The notes: generated from the letters alone by a model not told the origin. A stretch of 12,272 bases of DNA from an uncultured Lachnospiraceae bacterium (GCA_902787595.1 CADAHD010000034.1:1-12272), one strand, 5' to 3'; counted from the first letter of the stretch, positions 1 to 7,702 are shown. Translations and numbers: made by a program.

Positions 1-1563
1 GGCTACCGCCGCCTGACCGGCAAAGCAGCCCTGCTTCCCAGATGGGCCTTTGGCTATATACAATCAAAAGAACGCTACGAGAGCGCAGAAGATCTGACCT
101 CTGCCATCGATACCTTCCGTGAGAAGAATATCGGTGTAGACTGTATAGTCTTAGACTGGCTTTCCTGGCCGGATAACGAATGGGGTCAGAAGAGCTTTGA
201 CGAAAAGCGATTCCCCGATCCCGCAGCCATGATGGATAAGCTGCACGAAAACCACGCTCATCTGATGATCTCCATCTGGCCCAATATGGCCGAGATCTGC
301 CCCGATCATCAGGCATTTAAAGATGCCGGGCTCTTCCTCCCCGGAAGCAATGTGTACAACGCTTTTGACGAAAAGGCCTGAGCCCTTTATTGGGCGCAGG
401 TACGCGAAGGTCTTTATAAATACGGCATTGACGCATGGTGGTGCGATTCCAGCGAGCCCTATACTCCGGAATGGATGCACAAGGTAAAGCCCGAACCTTC
501 CCGCATGTATGAGGATTTTGTCCGCCAGGGCAGCGATCACATGCCTGCAGCATTATCAAACGCCTTTGCCTTCTATCATGCGCAGTCGCTATTTGAAGGC
601 CAGCGCGGCGAGACCAAAGACAGGCGCGTCCTGAATCTGACCAGAAGCAGCACAGTCGGCCAGCAGCGTTTTGGCACTGTTTTATGGTCCGGCGATATAG
701 AAGCCAGCTGGGACTGCTACCGCCGCCAGATAGCTGCGGGCCTTTCCTTCTGCGCCAGCGGCCTGCCCTACTGGACAAACGACATAGGCGCATTCTTTGT
801 ACGTCCCGGTGATAACTGGTTCTGGAAGGGCGATTACGAAAACGCAGAAAAGGATCCCGCATACTGCGAGCTTTATGTGCGCTGGTTTCAGTTCTCTGCC
901 TTCCTGCCCGTATTCAGGGCGCACGGCACCGACTGCAACCGCGAACCCTGGTTCTTCATGGCTGACGGCGGAAGATTTTATGACGCCTTATGTAAAACCA
1001 TAGACTTAAGATACAGCCTGCTGCCGCATCTTTATTCACTTGCCGGCAGGGCATGGCTGGAGGACAGCTCCATAATACGCATGCTCGCCTTTGACTATCC
1101 CGATGATAAGAACGCCCGCGAATGCGGCACACAGTTCATGCTGGGCGATGATATGATGATCTGCCCCGTAACAGAAGCAGGCGCCTCACAGATCAGTATC
1201 TACCTTCCCGAAGGTGACTGGTATGACTACTGCAGCGGCGAAAGATTCAGCGGAGGCCGCCATATAGACAGAAATGTAACTCTTGATCAGATCCCCGTCT
1301 TTGTAAAGGCAGGTTCGATCATACCTACTATGGAACCCGGCAAATGGGCTTATACCGGCAGACTTGCCGATTCGGATATTAAACTCTGCTTCCGTGTATA
1401 TCCGGGCCGCGACGCCTGCTACAGCTTATACGATGATGCCGGCGACGGGTACGGATACGAACAGGGAGAATACAGTCTTACAACCATCCGCTGGAACGAT
1501 GCACAAAAGTCCCTGGACAGCGGGATCTACAAGGGAGAAGTCAAATGCTTTTCCCCCTCATGA
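1..1563 (+). pseudogene. GH31 family alpha-glycosidase, 5' end off window, interrupted by an in-frame TGA
   Basis: Frame 1 encodes 520 codons of a glycoside hydrolase family 31 enzyme. These retaining enzymes release alpha-linked glucose or xylose from oligosaccharides. The fragment begins at the start of the catalytic barrel (PRWAFGYIQSKERY), so the usual N-terminal beta-sandwich lies upstream of the window. The nucleophile is Asp in AWWCDSSEP (codon at 445-447). The acid/base is Asp in LWSGDIEASW (codon at 694-696). WTNDIGAF and FRAHGTD follow, as in the family, and then C-terminal beta domains ending at a TGA at 1561-1563. Codon 127 (379-381) is TGA inside FDEKA-stop-ALYW, where relatives usually carry Arg. 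A C-to-T change in CGA would produce it. The frame continues intact on both sides. If the stop is real, the upstream product lacks both catalytic residues, and restart at the ATG at 475 would lose the nucleophile. Substrate is uncertain; alpha-xylosidase is guessed from the hemicellulase context only. No signal peptide can be judged because the N-terminus is missing. Confidence 0.8.
379..381 (+). other. In-frame TGA within the GH31 reading frame
   Basis: This TGA follows GCC (Ala) and precedes GCC (Ala) in an otherwise open and clearly coding frame. The family context (EKA-x-ALYW) predicts Arg, so CGA-to-TGA is the simplest history. TGA is used as a normal stop in this window (GH31 end at 1561-1563, znuC-like end at 4182-4184), and Trp is written TGG, so genome-wide reassignment is not supported. 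A sequencing error remains possible. Confidence 0.9.
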
Positions 1564-1587
1564 TATGAACCTGCAGAAAAATACCTG

Positions 1588-1848
1588 CTACTTGGTCCAA
1601 TACGGCGTCTGGTCCTTATGAGTAAACTTTTTCATCCTCTCGCTGTATGTGGCCAGCAGATCGGAATACCGCGCCTTCTGTTTATCATTCAGTTTTCCCT
1701 CTGACAGAAGGCGCTCGTATTTTTCTGCCAGTTCCTTAAGATTTGACTGAGCCGCATCCTTATAATTATTGGAAATATTGGATTCCATGCGTAAAAGCAC
1801 ATCTTCCAGCTCTGCGCATTTCCCGGTAAACTTATCAAATAACCCCAT
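1588..1848 (-). CDS. Small helical protein of unknown function (86 aa)
   Basis: I do not recognise a family. The 86-residue product begins MGLFDKFTGK, is rich in Lys, Glu and Leu, and looks almost wholly alpha-helical with heptad-like Leu spacing (residues about 13-75). It has no signal peptide and no clear membrane segment. It contains one Cys, at position 11. A ribosome binding site (AAAGG, about 11 bases before the ATG) and a candidate divergent promoter (TTGAGA, 17-bp spacer, TAATGT at 1957-1929) support expression. The gene converges on the GH31 gene with 24 bp between stop codons and no evident terminator. It could be a small cytoplasmic or peripheral protein with a coiled-coil partner. 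The start is well supported; the function is unknown. Confidence 0.6.
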   Translation of the reverse strand: MGLFDKFTGKCAELEDVLLRMESNISNNYKDAAQSNLKELAEKYERLLSEGKLNDKQKARYSDLLATYSERMKKFTHKDQTPYWTK

Positions 1849-1928
1849 ATCTTATGATCCTTTCTGCCCTGATCTCCTTTTCTCCTATATTACCACGCTG
1901 TCTTTCTTTTGGTCTACCTCTCTTTTAT

Positions 1929-1957
1929 ACATTACCGCAACAAATAGCCTGTCTCAA
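1929..1957 (-). promoter_or_regulatory. Candidate sigma-A promoter for the 86-aa gene
   Basis: Read on the minus strand, TTGAGA (1957-1952) is followed by a 17-bp spacer and TAATGT (1934-1929), leaving a leader of about 75 nt before the ATG at 1848. The -35 matches four of six consensus positions. It lies back to back with the plus-strand promoter at 1971-1999. Confidence 0.4.
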
Positions 1958-1974
1958 GCATTTTATTAGCTTGA
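1954..1974. promoter_or_regulatory. Inverted repeat between divergent promoters, possible operator
   Basis: TCAAGC (1954-1959) and GCTTGA (1969-1974) form perfect 6-bp arms around an AT-rich 9-bp centre. The arms overlap the -35 hexamers of both divergent promoters. Part of the symmetry arises simply because both -35 elements contain TTGA, so an operator role is only a possibility. Confidence 0.3.
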
Positions 1975-1999
1975 CGCACCACCATGCCTGCGATAAAAT
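1971..1999 (+). promoter_or_regulatory. Sigma-A-type promoter for the GH43-dtd-znuCB-like unit
   Basis: TTGACG (1971-1976), a 17-bp spacer and TAAAAT (1994-1999) form a near-consensus promoter about 45 bp before the GH43 start. Transcription would begin near 2006, downstream of the alternative ATG at 1984, which supports the ATG at 2044 as the true start. Confidence 0.6.
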
Positions 2000-2030
2000 C
2001 AGATACAGTTATTTCTATTATAATAAAGAA

Positions 2031-2036
2031 AAGGAG
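2031..2036 (+). promoter_or_regulatory. Ribosome binding site deciding the GH43 start
   Basis: AAGGAG ends 7 bases before the ATG at 2044. The longer frame-matched start at 1984 lies inside the promoter and has no such site. Confidence 0.8.
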
Positions 2037-2043
2037 AAACGAT

Positions 2044-3009
2044 ATGGCAGAACAGAAGAAACCCCTGGTTTCACACATTTTTACGGCAGATCCTTCAGCC
2101 CGTGTGTTCAATGACAAGATCTATATCTACCCTTCACATGACCTGGCTCACGACGGCGAGGATAATGACGATGGAGATGAGTATCAGATGGAGGATTACC
2201 ATATCCTCTCCCTTGACAACCTTGAGGCAGATTGTGTTGATAACGGCGAAGCGCTTCACATGAAAGACGTCCCCTGGGTCAGCAAGCAGATGTGGGCACC
2301 CGACTGCGTATGCAAGGACGGCAAGTATTATCTTTACTTCCCCGCTCGCGATAAGGAAGGCATCTTCCGCATAGGCGTGGCTGTAAGCGACAAGCCCGAA
2401 GGACCTTTCAAGGCAGAGCCCGATTATATTCAGGGCAGCTACAGCATCGATCCCGCCATCCTTATGGATGATGACGGAAAGGCTTATATCTACAACGGCG
2501 GTCTCTGGGGCGGCCAGCTGGAAAAATGGAAGACCGGCAGCTTCGATCCCAACGGCGGCGAAAATGCAAAGGACGAGCCCGAGGTAGGACCTCTCGTATG
2601 CGAGCTGGCTGATAACATGAAAGAGCTCAAAGGCTCCATGCAGCACATCAAGATCCTTGACGAGAACGGCGTAGAGCTTCGCGCAGGCGACGAAGACCGC
2701 AGATATTTCGAAGATCCCTGGATCCACAAATACAACGGAAAATACTATTTCTCATATTCAACCGGTACAACTCATTATCTTGTTTATGCAACAGGTGACA
2801 GCCCTTACGGACCTTTCACCTATCAGGGCAGGATATTAGAGCCCGTACTTGGCTGGACCACTCACCACTCCATAGTTGAATATCATGGAAAATGGTATCT
2901 CTTCTATCACGACTGTGAGCTGTCAAACGGCATCAACCACAGACGTAATGTCAAGTATATGGAACTTAAGTATGATGAGAACGGCAAGATCATAACCATG
3001 ACTCCGTAA
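2044..3009 (+). CDS. GH43 family glycosidase (beta-xylosidase / alpha-L-arabinofuranosidase type), cytoplasmic
   Basis: The product is 321 residues, about one five-bladed propeller catalytic domain with no appended binding module. GH43 enzymes are inverting and typically release xylose or arabinose from xylan fragments. The three catalytic acids are visible: base Asp16 in FTADPSAR, pKa-modulating Asp136 in YSIDPAIL, and general acid Glu223 in [17 protein letters not shown] (271-280) and GKWYLFYHD (282-290) supply the conserved His and the last blade. An acidic stretch sits at residues 37-51. No signal peptide is present, so it should act on imported oligosaccharides. The ATG at 2044 is preferred because of its AAGGAG site and because the promoter overlaps the upstream ATG at 1984. 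The gene leads a string with dtd, 5 bp downstream. Subfamily and exact sugar cannot be fixed by eye. The protein differs clearly from the second GH43 at 5002-5928. Confidence 0.9.
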   Translation: MAEQKKPLVSHIFTADPSARVFNDKIYIYPSHDLAHDGEDNDDGDEYQMEDYHILSLDNLEADCVDNGEALHMKDVPWVSKQMWAPDCVCKDGKYYLYFPARDKEGIFRIGVAVSDKPEGPFKAEPDYIQGSYSIDPAILMDDDGKAYIYNGGLWGGQLEKWKTGSFDPNGGENAKDEPEVGPLVCELADNMKELKGSMQHIKILDENGVELRAGDEDRRYFEDPWIHKYNGKYYFSYSTGTTHYLVYATGDSPYGPFTYQGRILEPVLGWTTHHSIVEYHGKWYLFYHDCELSNGINHRRNVKYMELKYDENGKIITMTP

Positions 3010-3014
3010 GAATT

Positions 3015-3461
3015 ATGAGATTTGTGATACAAAGCGTCACTGAAGGCAGTGTGTCGGTCGACGGGCATGTATGCGGCAAAATAGGCAAAGGTTTTGTTGT
3101 CCTGATAGGCATCGGACAGGATGATACCAGGGCAACAGCCGATAAGCTTATCAAAAAAATGCTGGGCCTGCGCATATTCAAGGACGAAAACGATAAAACA
3201 AATCTTTCTCTGGACAGCGTGGGCGGAGAACTTCTGCTTATCTCGCAGTTTACGCTTTATGCAGACTGCAGACACGGCAACCGCCCAAGCTTTACCAAAG
3301 CCGGCGCCCCTGACCTGGCCGAAGAGCTTTACGAATACATTATAGAAGAATGCAAAAAATCCGTGCCGAAGGTCGAACAGGGCGAATTCGGCGCACATAT
3401 GAAAGTAAGTCTTATAAACGACGGTCCTTTCACAATTCTTTTGGATTCGGACGATCTTTAA
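3015..3461 (+). CDS. dtd: D-aminoacyl-tRNA deacylase
   Basis: The 148-residue product has the standard DTD length and motifs. DTD hydrolyses D-aminoacyl-tRNA (and glycyl-tRNA-Ala) in the cytoplasm, recycling mischarged tRNA. The active-site SQFTLYAD (residues 78-85) and NRPSF motif are present, as is the C-terminal NDGPF segment carrying the Gly-Pro pair that reaches across the dimer to exclude L-amino acids. The ATG lies 5 bp after the GH43 stop with no strong ribosome binding site, suggesting translational coupling. Its TAA stop directly abuts the ATG of the ABC ATPase. In many Firmicutes dtd sits near rel; pairing it with a metal importer and a glycosidase is less usual and probably reflects operon shuffling rather than a shared pathway. 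Confidence 0.95.
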   Translation: MRFVIQSVTEGSVSVDGHVCGKIGKGFVVLIGIGQDDTRATADKLIKKMLGLRIFKDENDKTNLSLDSVGGELLLISQFTLYADCRHGNRPSFTKAGAPDLAEELYEYIIEECKKSVPKVEQGEFGAHMKVSLINDGPFTILLDSDDL

Positions 3462-4184
3462 ATGGAATTACTTAGAGCAGAAAATCTGAGCCTGGGATAT
3501 GAATCCCGGGCTATAGTGGAAAACCTTGAATTCTCCGTTAACAGCGGAGATTATCTTTGCATTGTCGGAGAAAACGGCTCCGGCAAGTCAACTCTGATGA
3601 AAACCCTGCTGGGGCTTCAAAAACCTCTGAAGGGAACGATAGTCAGATCTGAAGAGCTCAAAGGCGGCGATATAGGCTATCTGCCCCAGCAAACCCTTGT
3701 ACAGAAAGACTTCCCCGCATCGGTAAAGGAGATCGTGCTTTCCGGCTGTCAGGGTCGCTGCGGTCTGCGCCCTTTTTATAATAAAGAGGAAAAAGAACTG
3801 GCGAAGAGAAACATGGCGCGCATGGATATAACAGATCTGGCAAACAGATGCTACCGCGAACTGTCCGGCGGACAGCAGCAGCGCGTTCTTCTAGCCAGGG
3901 CTCTGTGCGCCACCGAAAAGCTGCTGGTGCTGGACGAACCGGTTTCCGGCCTGGACCCTAAAGTTACCGCCGAAATGTATGAGCTTATCAGCCGGCTTAA
4001 CAAAGAAGGCCTTACCGTTATCATGGTCAGCCATGATATCTCTGCCGCCGTGCGATACGCTACCAGCATATTACATATAGGCGGGGACAAGTTTTTCTTT
4101 GGCAGCAAAGATGAATACTTAAAAAGTGAAATGGGCAGACTATTTGTTATACAGCAGGAGGCAGCTAATGGCAAAGCTTTATGA
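3462..4184 (+). CDS. Zn/Mn-type ABC importer ATP-binding protein (ZnuC-like)
   Basis: The 240-residue ABC ATPase energises metal import together with the following permease. Visible motifs are Walker A GENGSGKST (36-44), Q-loop LPQQ (74-77), signature LSGGQQQ (134-140), Walker B LLVLDEP (154-160), D-loop SGLDP and H-loop His191 (VSHD). Length and spacing fit the ZnuC/MntB/TroB group. That assignment rests mainly on the adjacent ZnuB-type permease. The ATG begins immediately after the dtd stop codon and the gene overlaps the permease start by 17 bp, so expression is probably coupled. Whether zinc, manganese or iron is carried cannot be told from the sequence. No Zur or MntR box was recognised, and no substrate-binding lipoprotein gene is in the window. 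Confidence 0.88.
   Translation: MELLRAENLSLGYESRAIVENLEFSVNSGDYLCIVGENGSGKSTLMKTLLGLQKPLKGTIVRSEELKGGDIGYLPQQTLVQKDFPASVKEIVLSGCQGRCGLRPFYNKEEKELAKRNMARMDITDLANRCYRELSGGQQQRVLLARALCATEKLLVLDEPVSGLDPKVTAEMYELISRLNKEGLTVIMVSHDISAAVRYATSILHIGGDKFFFGSKDEYLKSEMGRLFVIQQEAANGKAL
4156..4161 (+). promoter_or_regulatory. Ribosome binding site deciding the permease start
   Basis: A perfect AGGAGG ends 6 bases before the ATG at 4168. The upstream in-frame GTG at 4126 would add 14 polar residues encoded inside the ATPase gene and lacks a comparable site. Confidence 0.85.
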
Positions 4185-4995
4185 ATATCTTCAATTTCCT
4201 TTTGTTCGTTATGCCCTTATCGTAGGCGTGCTCATAGCGCTTTGCTCGTCTTTGCTGGGTGTTACCCTTGTGCTTAAGCGTTTTTCCTTCATAGGCGACG
4301 GACTTTCACATGTGGCATTCGGCGCAATGGCCATTGCTGCTGTTTTAAATCTCAGCAATAACATGCTGCTGGTGCTTCCGATTACCATTATCAGCGCCAT
4401 ATTGCTGCTGCGCACCGGTCAGAATACAAAGATAAAAGGCGATGCCGCTATCGCCATGATCAGCGTAGGGGCTCTCGCCTTTGGTTATCTTATAATGAAC
4501 ATTTTCTCCACCTCGTCAAATCTTTCGGGAGATGTATGCACCACGCTTTTCGGCTCACTTTCGATACTTACCCTTACGCCCGCGGAAGTAAGCCTGTGCG
4601 TGATCCTGTCGATCCTGGTGGTCGCGATATTCATCATCTTTTATAATAAGATCTTCTCCGTTACTTTTGACGAAAACTTTGCAAAAGCTACCGGCACCAA
4701 TACAGACGCCTATAATCTGCTGATCGCCATAGTTATTGCCGTGATAATCGTACTGGCAATGAACCTTGTGGGATCGCTGCTGATCTCTGCCCTGGTGATC
4801 TTTCCGGCTCTTTCAGCCATGCGCATTTTCAAGAACTTTAAGCACGTTACCATCTGCTCTGCAGTATTATCCGTGATCAGCTCATTTGCCGGCATGATCA
4901 TTTCCATACTGACCGGAACCCCGGTCGGCTCCACAATAGTGGCAGTACAGGTTGCAGTCTTTGCGATCTGCGCTTTGGCGGGCGGATTGAAATAG
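4168..4995 (+). CDS. Zn/Mn-type ABC importer permease (ZnuB-like)
   Basis: The 275-residue membrane protein belongs to the ABC-3 permease family that forms the transmembrane channel for divalent metals. About seven to eight hydrophobic helices can be read (near 15-36, 44-61, 66-82, 93-113, 139-159, 182-216, 227-249 and 254-272). Family-typical signatures are FIGDGLSHVAFG (41-52), GSLLISALVIFPALSA (202-217) and GTPVGSTIV (250-258). The chosen ATG follows a perfect AGGAGG and overlaps the end of the ATPase gene by 17 bp, the usual arrangement for ATPase-permease pairs. Its stop codon lies only 6 bp from the end of the convergent GH43 gene, and no hairpin terminator is visible between them. Confidence 0.92.
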   Translation: MAKLYEYLQFPFVRYALIVGVLIALCSSLLGVTLVLKRFSFIGDGLSHVAFGAMAIAAVLNLSNNMLLVLPITIISAILLLRTGQNTKIKGDAAIAMISVGALAFGYLIMNIFSTSSNLSGDVCTTLFGSLSILTLTPAEVSLCVILSILVVAIFIIFYNKIFSVTFDENFAKATGTNTDAYNLLIAIVIAVIIVLAMNLVGSLLISALVIFPALSAMRIFKNFKHVTICSAVLSVISSFAGMIISILTGTPVGSTIVAVQVAVFAICALAGGLK

Positions 4996-5001
4996 ACTTC
5001 G

Positions 5002-5928
5002 TCAGATCCCGTTCACGCCTTTGCACTTCTCTATGGTATCTATCGTGCCATCTTCATTATATTTAAACTCGGCAACACATACGCTCCTGTGGAAGAGGCT
5101 TCCACCGGGAAGTTCATCCGTATGGTAGAAAAGATATGAATGTCCCTTAAAATCGCAGATTCCCGGATGATTAGTAAAGCAGGGACCTTCTTCCATAAGT
5201 ACGCCTCTGTACTTCCAGGGACCGGTAGGCGAATCGGATGTGGAATATCCAAAGTGCTCGTTTCTGTGCTCACCCTCTGCAAAACCTGCAAATACCATAT
5301 AGTATATGCCGTTGCGTTTATAGAACCATGGGCCTTCGCCGTAGGTCGTTCCCGTGCCATGGCTGCCCTTTCCGAAAGATTCAACCGTCATGGGTATCTT
5401 CTGTACCCCTATAGTCTCATCATAAGAGATCATGTCCTCGTTTAATACAACATATCTCAGCTCGGGATTTCCAAAGTACAGATAAGCTTTGCCGTCATCA
5501 TCGATATAAACCGTGGGATCTATATCGTTCCAGTCACCGTCTCCTTCGTATACCAGAGGATGTCCCAGATCCTTAAAAGGACCTGTGGGAGAATCCGAAA
5601 CGCCCACTGCTATCGCGATACCGCCATTGGTCTTGTGCACGGGACAATACAGATAAAACTTGCCGTTACGTTCTACAGCCTGCGGCGCCCACGCGCGGTC
5701 ATCCGCCCACTCTATATCATCCAGCGAAAATACCACGCCGTGATCGGTCCAGTTTACCATATCCTTTGTCGAGAAGCAGCGCCAGTCAAACATGGTATAG
5801 AAATCGTTGATAAGCTCATCCTCATCATGTGTAGTAAACAGATAGAGCGTATCCCCGTGTACCATGGGCGCGGGATCGGCCGTGTAGATATTTCTTATTA
5901 TAGGGTTGGTGCAAAAATGCTCTGACAT
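5002..5928 (-). CDS. GH43 family glycosidase, arabinofuranosidase/xylosidase type (second, distinct)
   Basis: The 308-residue product is a single GH43 propeller without signal peptide or extra modules. Catalytic residues are base Asp18 (IYTADPAPM), modulator Asp137 (DIDPTVYIDDDG) and general acid Glu198 (YGEGPWFYKR). CFTNHPGI (250-257), GHSYLFYHTDELPGG and RSVCVAEFKYNEDGTI close the propeller, resembling arabinoxylan-active GH43 enzymes such as the XynD-like group. That comparison is from memory and the subfamily is tentative. A strong AGGAGG lies 7 bases before the ATG, just after the stop of the upstream TIR gene (13-bp gap). It is therefore probably the last gene of the GH67-TIR-GH43 operon. 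The likely role is trimming arabinose or xylose from imported oligosaccharides in the cytoplasm. Confidence 0.9.
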   Translation of the reverse strand: MSEHFCTNPIIRNIYTADPAPMVHGDTLYLFTTHDEDELINDFYTMFDWRCFSTKDMVNWTDHGVVFSLDDIEWADDRAWAPQAVERNGKFYLYCPVHKTNGGIAIAVGVSDSPTGPFKDLGHPLVYEGDGDWNDIDPTVYIDDDGKAYLYFGNPELRYVVLNEDMISYDETIGVQKIPMTVESFGKGSHGTGTTYGEGPWFYKRNGIYYMVFAGFAEGEHRNEHFGYSTSDSPTGPWKYRGVLMEEGPCFTNHPGICDFKGHSYLFYHTDELPGGSLFHRSVCVAEFKYNEDGTIDTIEKCKGVNGI

Positions 5929-5941
5929 TTCGTTTCCTCCT

Positions 5942-7690
5942 TTATTTAAGCATTTTATATCTTTCTCTTATTTCATCCGATGATTCATAACCGTTCAGAA
6001 GCCTGTCTGCTTCTTCTGTCAGTTTTGCATAATCATAGACCTTCACTTTACACAGGTCAAACTGATTGTATTCCTGTGGGGTTGTAGTATATAAAACCAG
6101 TGAATCCCCGTCATCATCAAATCCGTAATAATTCTTTATTTTAGCTACTACATCCAGATCGGAATTAAGCATATAGGTATTCGTGCCCGAACCCACCAGC
6201 ATATACTCGTCCCTCTCGCCCAGCTTTTCCATACGATGATATTCGCCTTCCAGATTGTAAAGCGTTTTTTTCACCTTACCGCTTTGCGTATCAACTATCT
6301 TTATCACATAGTTAACATCTATCTGCACCTCATATTTACCGTCTCCCGATAAAAATGTTTCACCCATCTGATACAGATCGCCCATCTGTTTTCTTAACTG
6401 TGCCCGGTCTATGCTTGCTATAACATCTGTATCATTCAGTTTCCGCCATTCGTATACAGCTACATAATCCGCTTTTGCAAACCACAGATACAGTTTGTCA
6501 TCTCTGATCACTGCCGCCTGAAGCCGCCTGTCAGGAGTAACATCAAACAAAGTATGTGTATAATCCAGCAGGGTCAGTTCGTCACTGCTGTAATAATAAA
6601 CCTTACAGCTATCGGTGATGATCAGCACTCTGCCATCCGCTTCTTTCCGCGCATACACTACCAGCTGATCATCCAGGAAAGCCTCCAGGAAACGATACCC
6701 TTCCGGATCTTCCCAGAAATTTTCTCCCGGCGGAACATCCATGATCGTATAGGGATAGAAACCCTCTGTTCCGTATACAGCAAGAGCTCTGTTCAAAGCA
6801 TACTCCGCAGACGCGGAATAGGGAATGCTGTCGTCTTCCATAGTCATGGGCATAGCGCTTCTGATCGCATACACAGCATCCTGTTTTCTGCCTTCTTTCA
6901 ACAGCTTATCCGAAACCATCGACATGGACTCGGCGTACTTGAGCTGTTCTTCCCGGTATTGTTCCTGCAGCTCCTCATGCTGTTCTTCGATATACTTTTT
7001 CTGCGCACTGATCTTCATGGACAGCCCCATGCAGATCACGGCAAATATAAAGAATACTCCCGCGCAGATACCGCTTATGATTGCGATATTTTTTATCCTC
7101 TGTTCACGATGCCGCTGCTTGATATCATCATAAGGCATTCCGAAGATAGCCGCTGCCAGGCGGATCGACTCTTCCCTGATAAGCTGTCTTCTCTTTGCTT
7201 TAGTCTTTCCGCGTACGTCGGCTGCCAGCGGATCTATCTTAACGCGTTCCTTTATTTCGTTGCCGTTTTCATCCAGGCTGATCTTTTCCCTGTAACTGAT
7301 CCCCTCCGGAAAAGATTCATCCGGTTCGCCTTCGGCCAGCACCGCCAGTATATGATCCTGGCCATGCATCTGTTTGAACAGTTCTATCTCTTTTGCGCAC
7401 CACGGCGACTGCGGCAGTCTGGGAGTGCAGATCACTATCAGAAATTCGCTGTTCGCAATGGCTTCCGTTATCTGATCGGAAAGATCCTCCGCAATGGGCA
7501 GTTCATCCTGATCCCTGAAAATACGATCGATCTTCCATCTTTCATTAGGAAATAATTTTCGCAGATTCGCAGGCAGACGGAAATGTTCCAGATTCTTCTG
7601 TATGCCTTTTGCCACTTCCACATCAAGCTCAGAATGTCTGTAACTGATAAAAGCATTATACTGTTTTAACTTACTGCGTTTATCTTCCAT
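5942..7690 (-). CDS. Membrane-anchored TIR-domain protein with predicted C-terminal beta-propeller
   Basis: The 582-residue protein starts with a TIR domain (about residues 8-125): YNAFISYRHSE forms the first strand, IFRDQDELP the middle region, and FLIVICTP is followed by SPWCAKEIELF, whose Glu101 sits where NAD-cleaving TIR domains carry their catalytic Glu. A basic linker (about 188-200) precedes one membrane helix (about 200-224), then a Gln/Glu/Lys-rich coiled coil (229-255). A short helical SAEYALNRALAVY motif follows at about 294-306. Residues 310-555 contain repeated beta-strand and turn patterns suggesting a WD40-like propeller. The positive charges before the helix predict TIR inside and propeller outside. 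TIR plus propeller proteins are common in Clostridia but their role is unknown to me. The ATG lies 12 bp after the GH67 stop, with TAAGGA overlapping that stop, and GH43 follows 13 bp later. Function could be sensing, signalling or defence; none is shown. Confidence 0.85.
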   Translation of the reverse strand: MEDKRSKLKQYNAFISYRHSELDVEVAKGIQKNLEHFRLPANLRKLFPNERWKIDRIFRDQDELPIAEDLSDQITEAIANSEFLIVICTPRLPQSPWCAKEIELFKQMHGQDHILAVLAEGEPDESFPEGISYREKISLDENGNEIKERVKIDPLAADVRGKTKAKRRQLIREESIRLAAAIFGMPYDDIKQRHREQRIKNIAIISGICAGVFFIFAVICMGLSMKISAQKKYIEEQHEELQEQYREEQLKYAESMSMVSDKLLKEGRKQDAVYAIRSAMPMTMEDDSIPYSASAEYALNRALAVYGTEGFYPYTIMDVPPGENFWEDPEGYRFLEAFLDDQLVVYARKEADGRVLIITDSCKVYYYSSDELTLLDYTHTLFDVTPDRRLQAAVIRDDKLYLWFAKADYVAVYEWRKLNDTDVIASIDRAQLRKQMGDLYQMGETFLSGDGKYEVQIDVNYVIKIVDTQSGKVKKTLYNLEGEYHRMEKLGERDEYMLVGSGTNTYMLNSDLDVVAKIKNYYGFDDDGDSLVLYTTTPQEYNQFDLCKVKVYDYAKLTEEADRLLNGYESSDEIRERYKMLK

Positions 7691-7702
7691 CCGTATGTTT
7701 CC

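Noticed and set aside
379..381. TGA read as selenocysteine or as a reassigned sense codon
   Set aside because: The expected residue is Arg, no hairpin like a selenocysteine insertion element was evident just downstream, and TGA ends other genes here normally.
317..862. Open frame (181 codons) on the minus strand opposite GH31
   Set aside because: The product is Arg/Cys-rich and of shadow type; the plus strand has GH31 catalytic motifs across the same bases.
1984..2043. Upstream ATG giving the first GH43 a 20-residue longer N-terminus
   Set aside because: It overlaps the promoter, would lie before the predicted transcript start and has no ribosome binding site; the ATG at 2044 has AAGGAG.
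2134..2727. Open frame (197 codons) on the minus strand opposite the first GH43
   Set aside because: It is fully covered by the GH43 catalytic domain on the plus strand and has no start signal of its own.
4126..4167. GTG start giving the permease 14 extra residues
   Set aside because: The perfect AGGAGG at 4156-4161 serves the ATG at 4168, and the extra residues are not typical of the family.
6554..7555. Long open frame (333 codons) on the plus strand opposite the TIR gene
   Set aside because: Its translation shows no family motif and is the antisense of a gene with clear TIR motifs, operon spacing and ribosome binding site; it is a codon-bias shadow.
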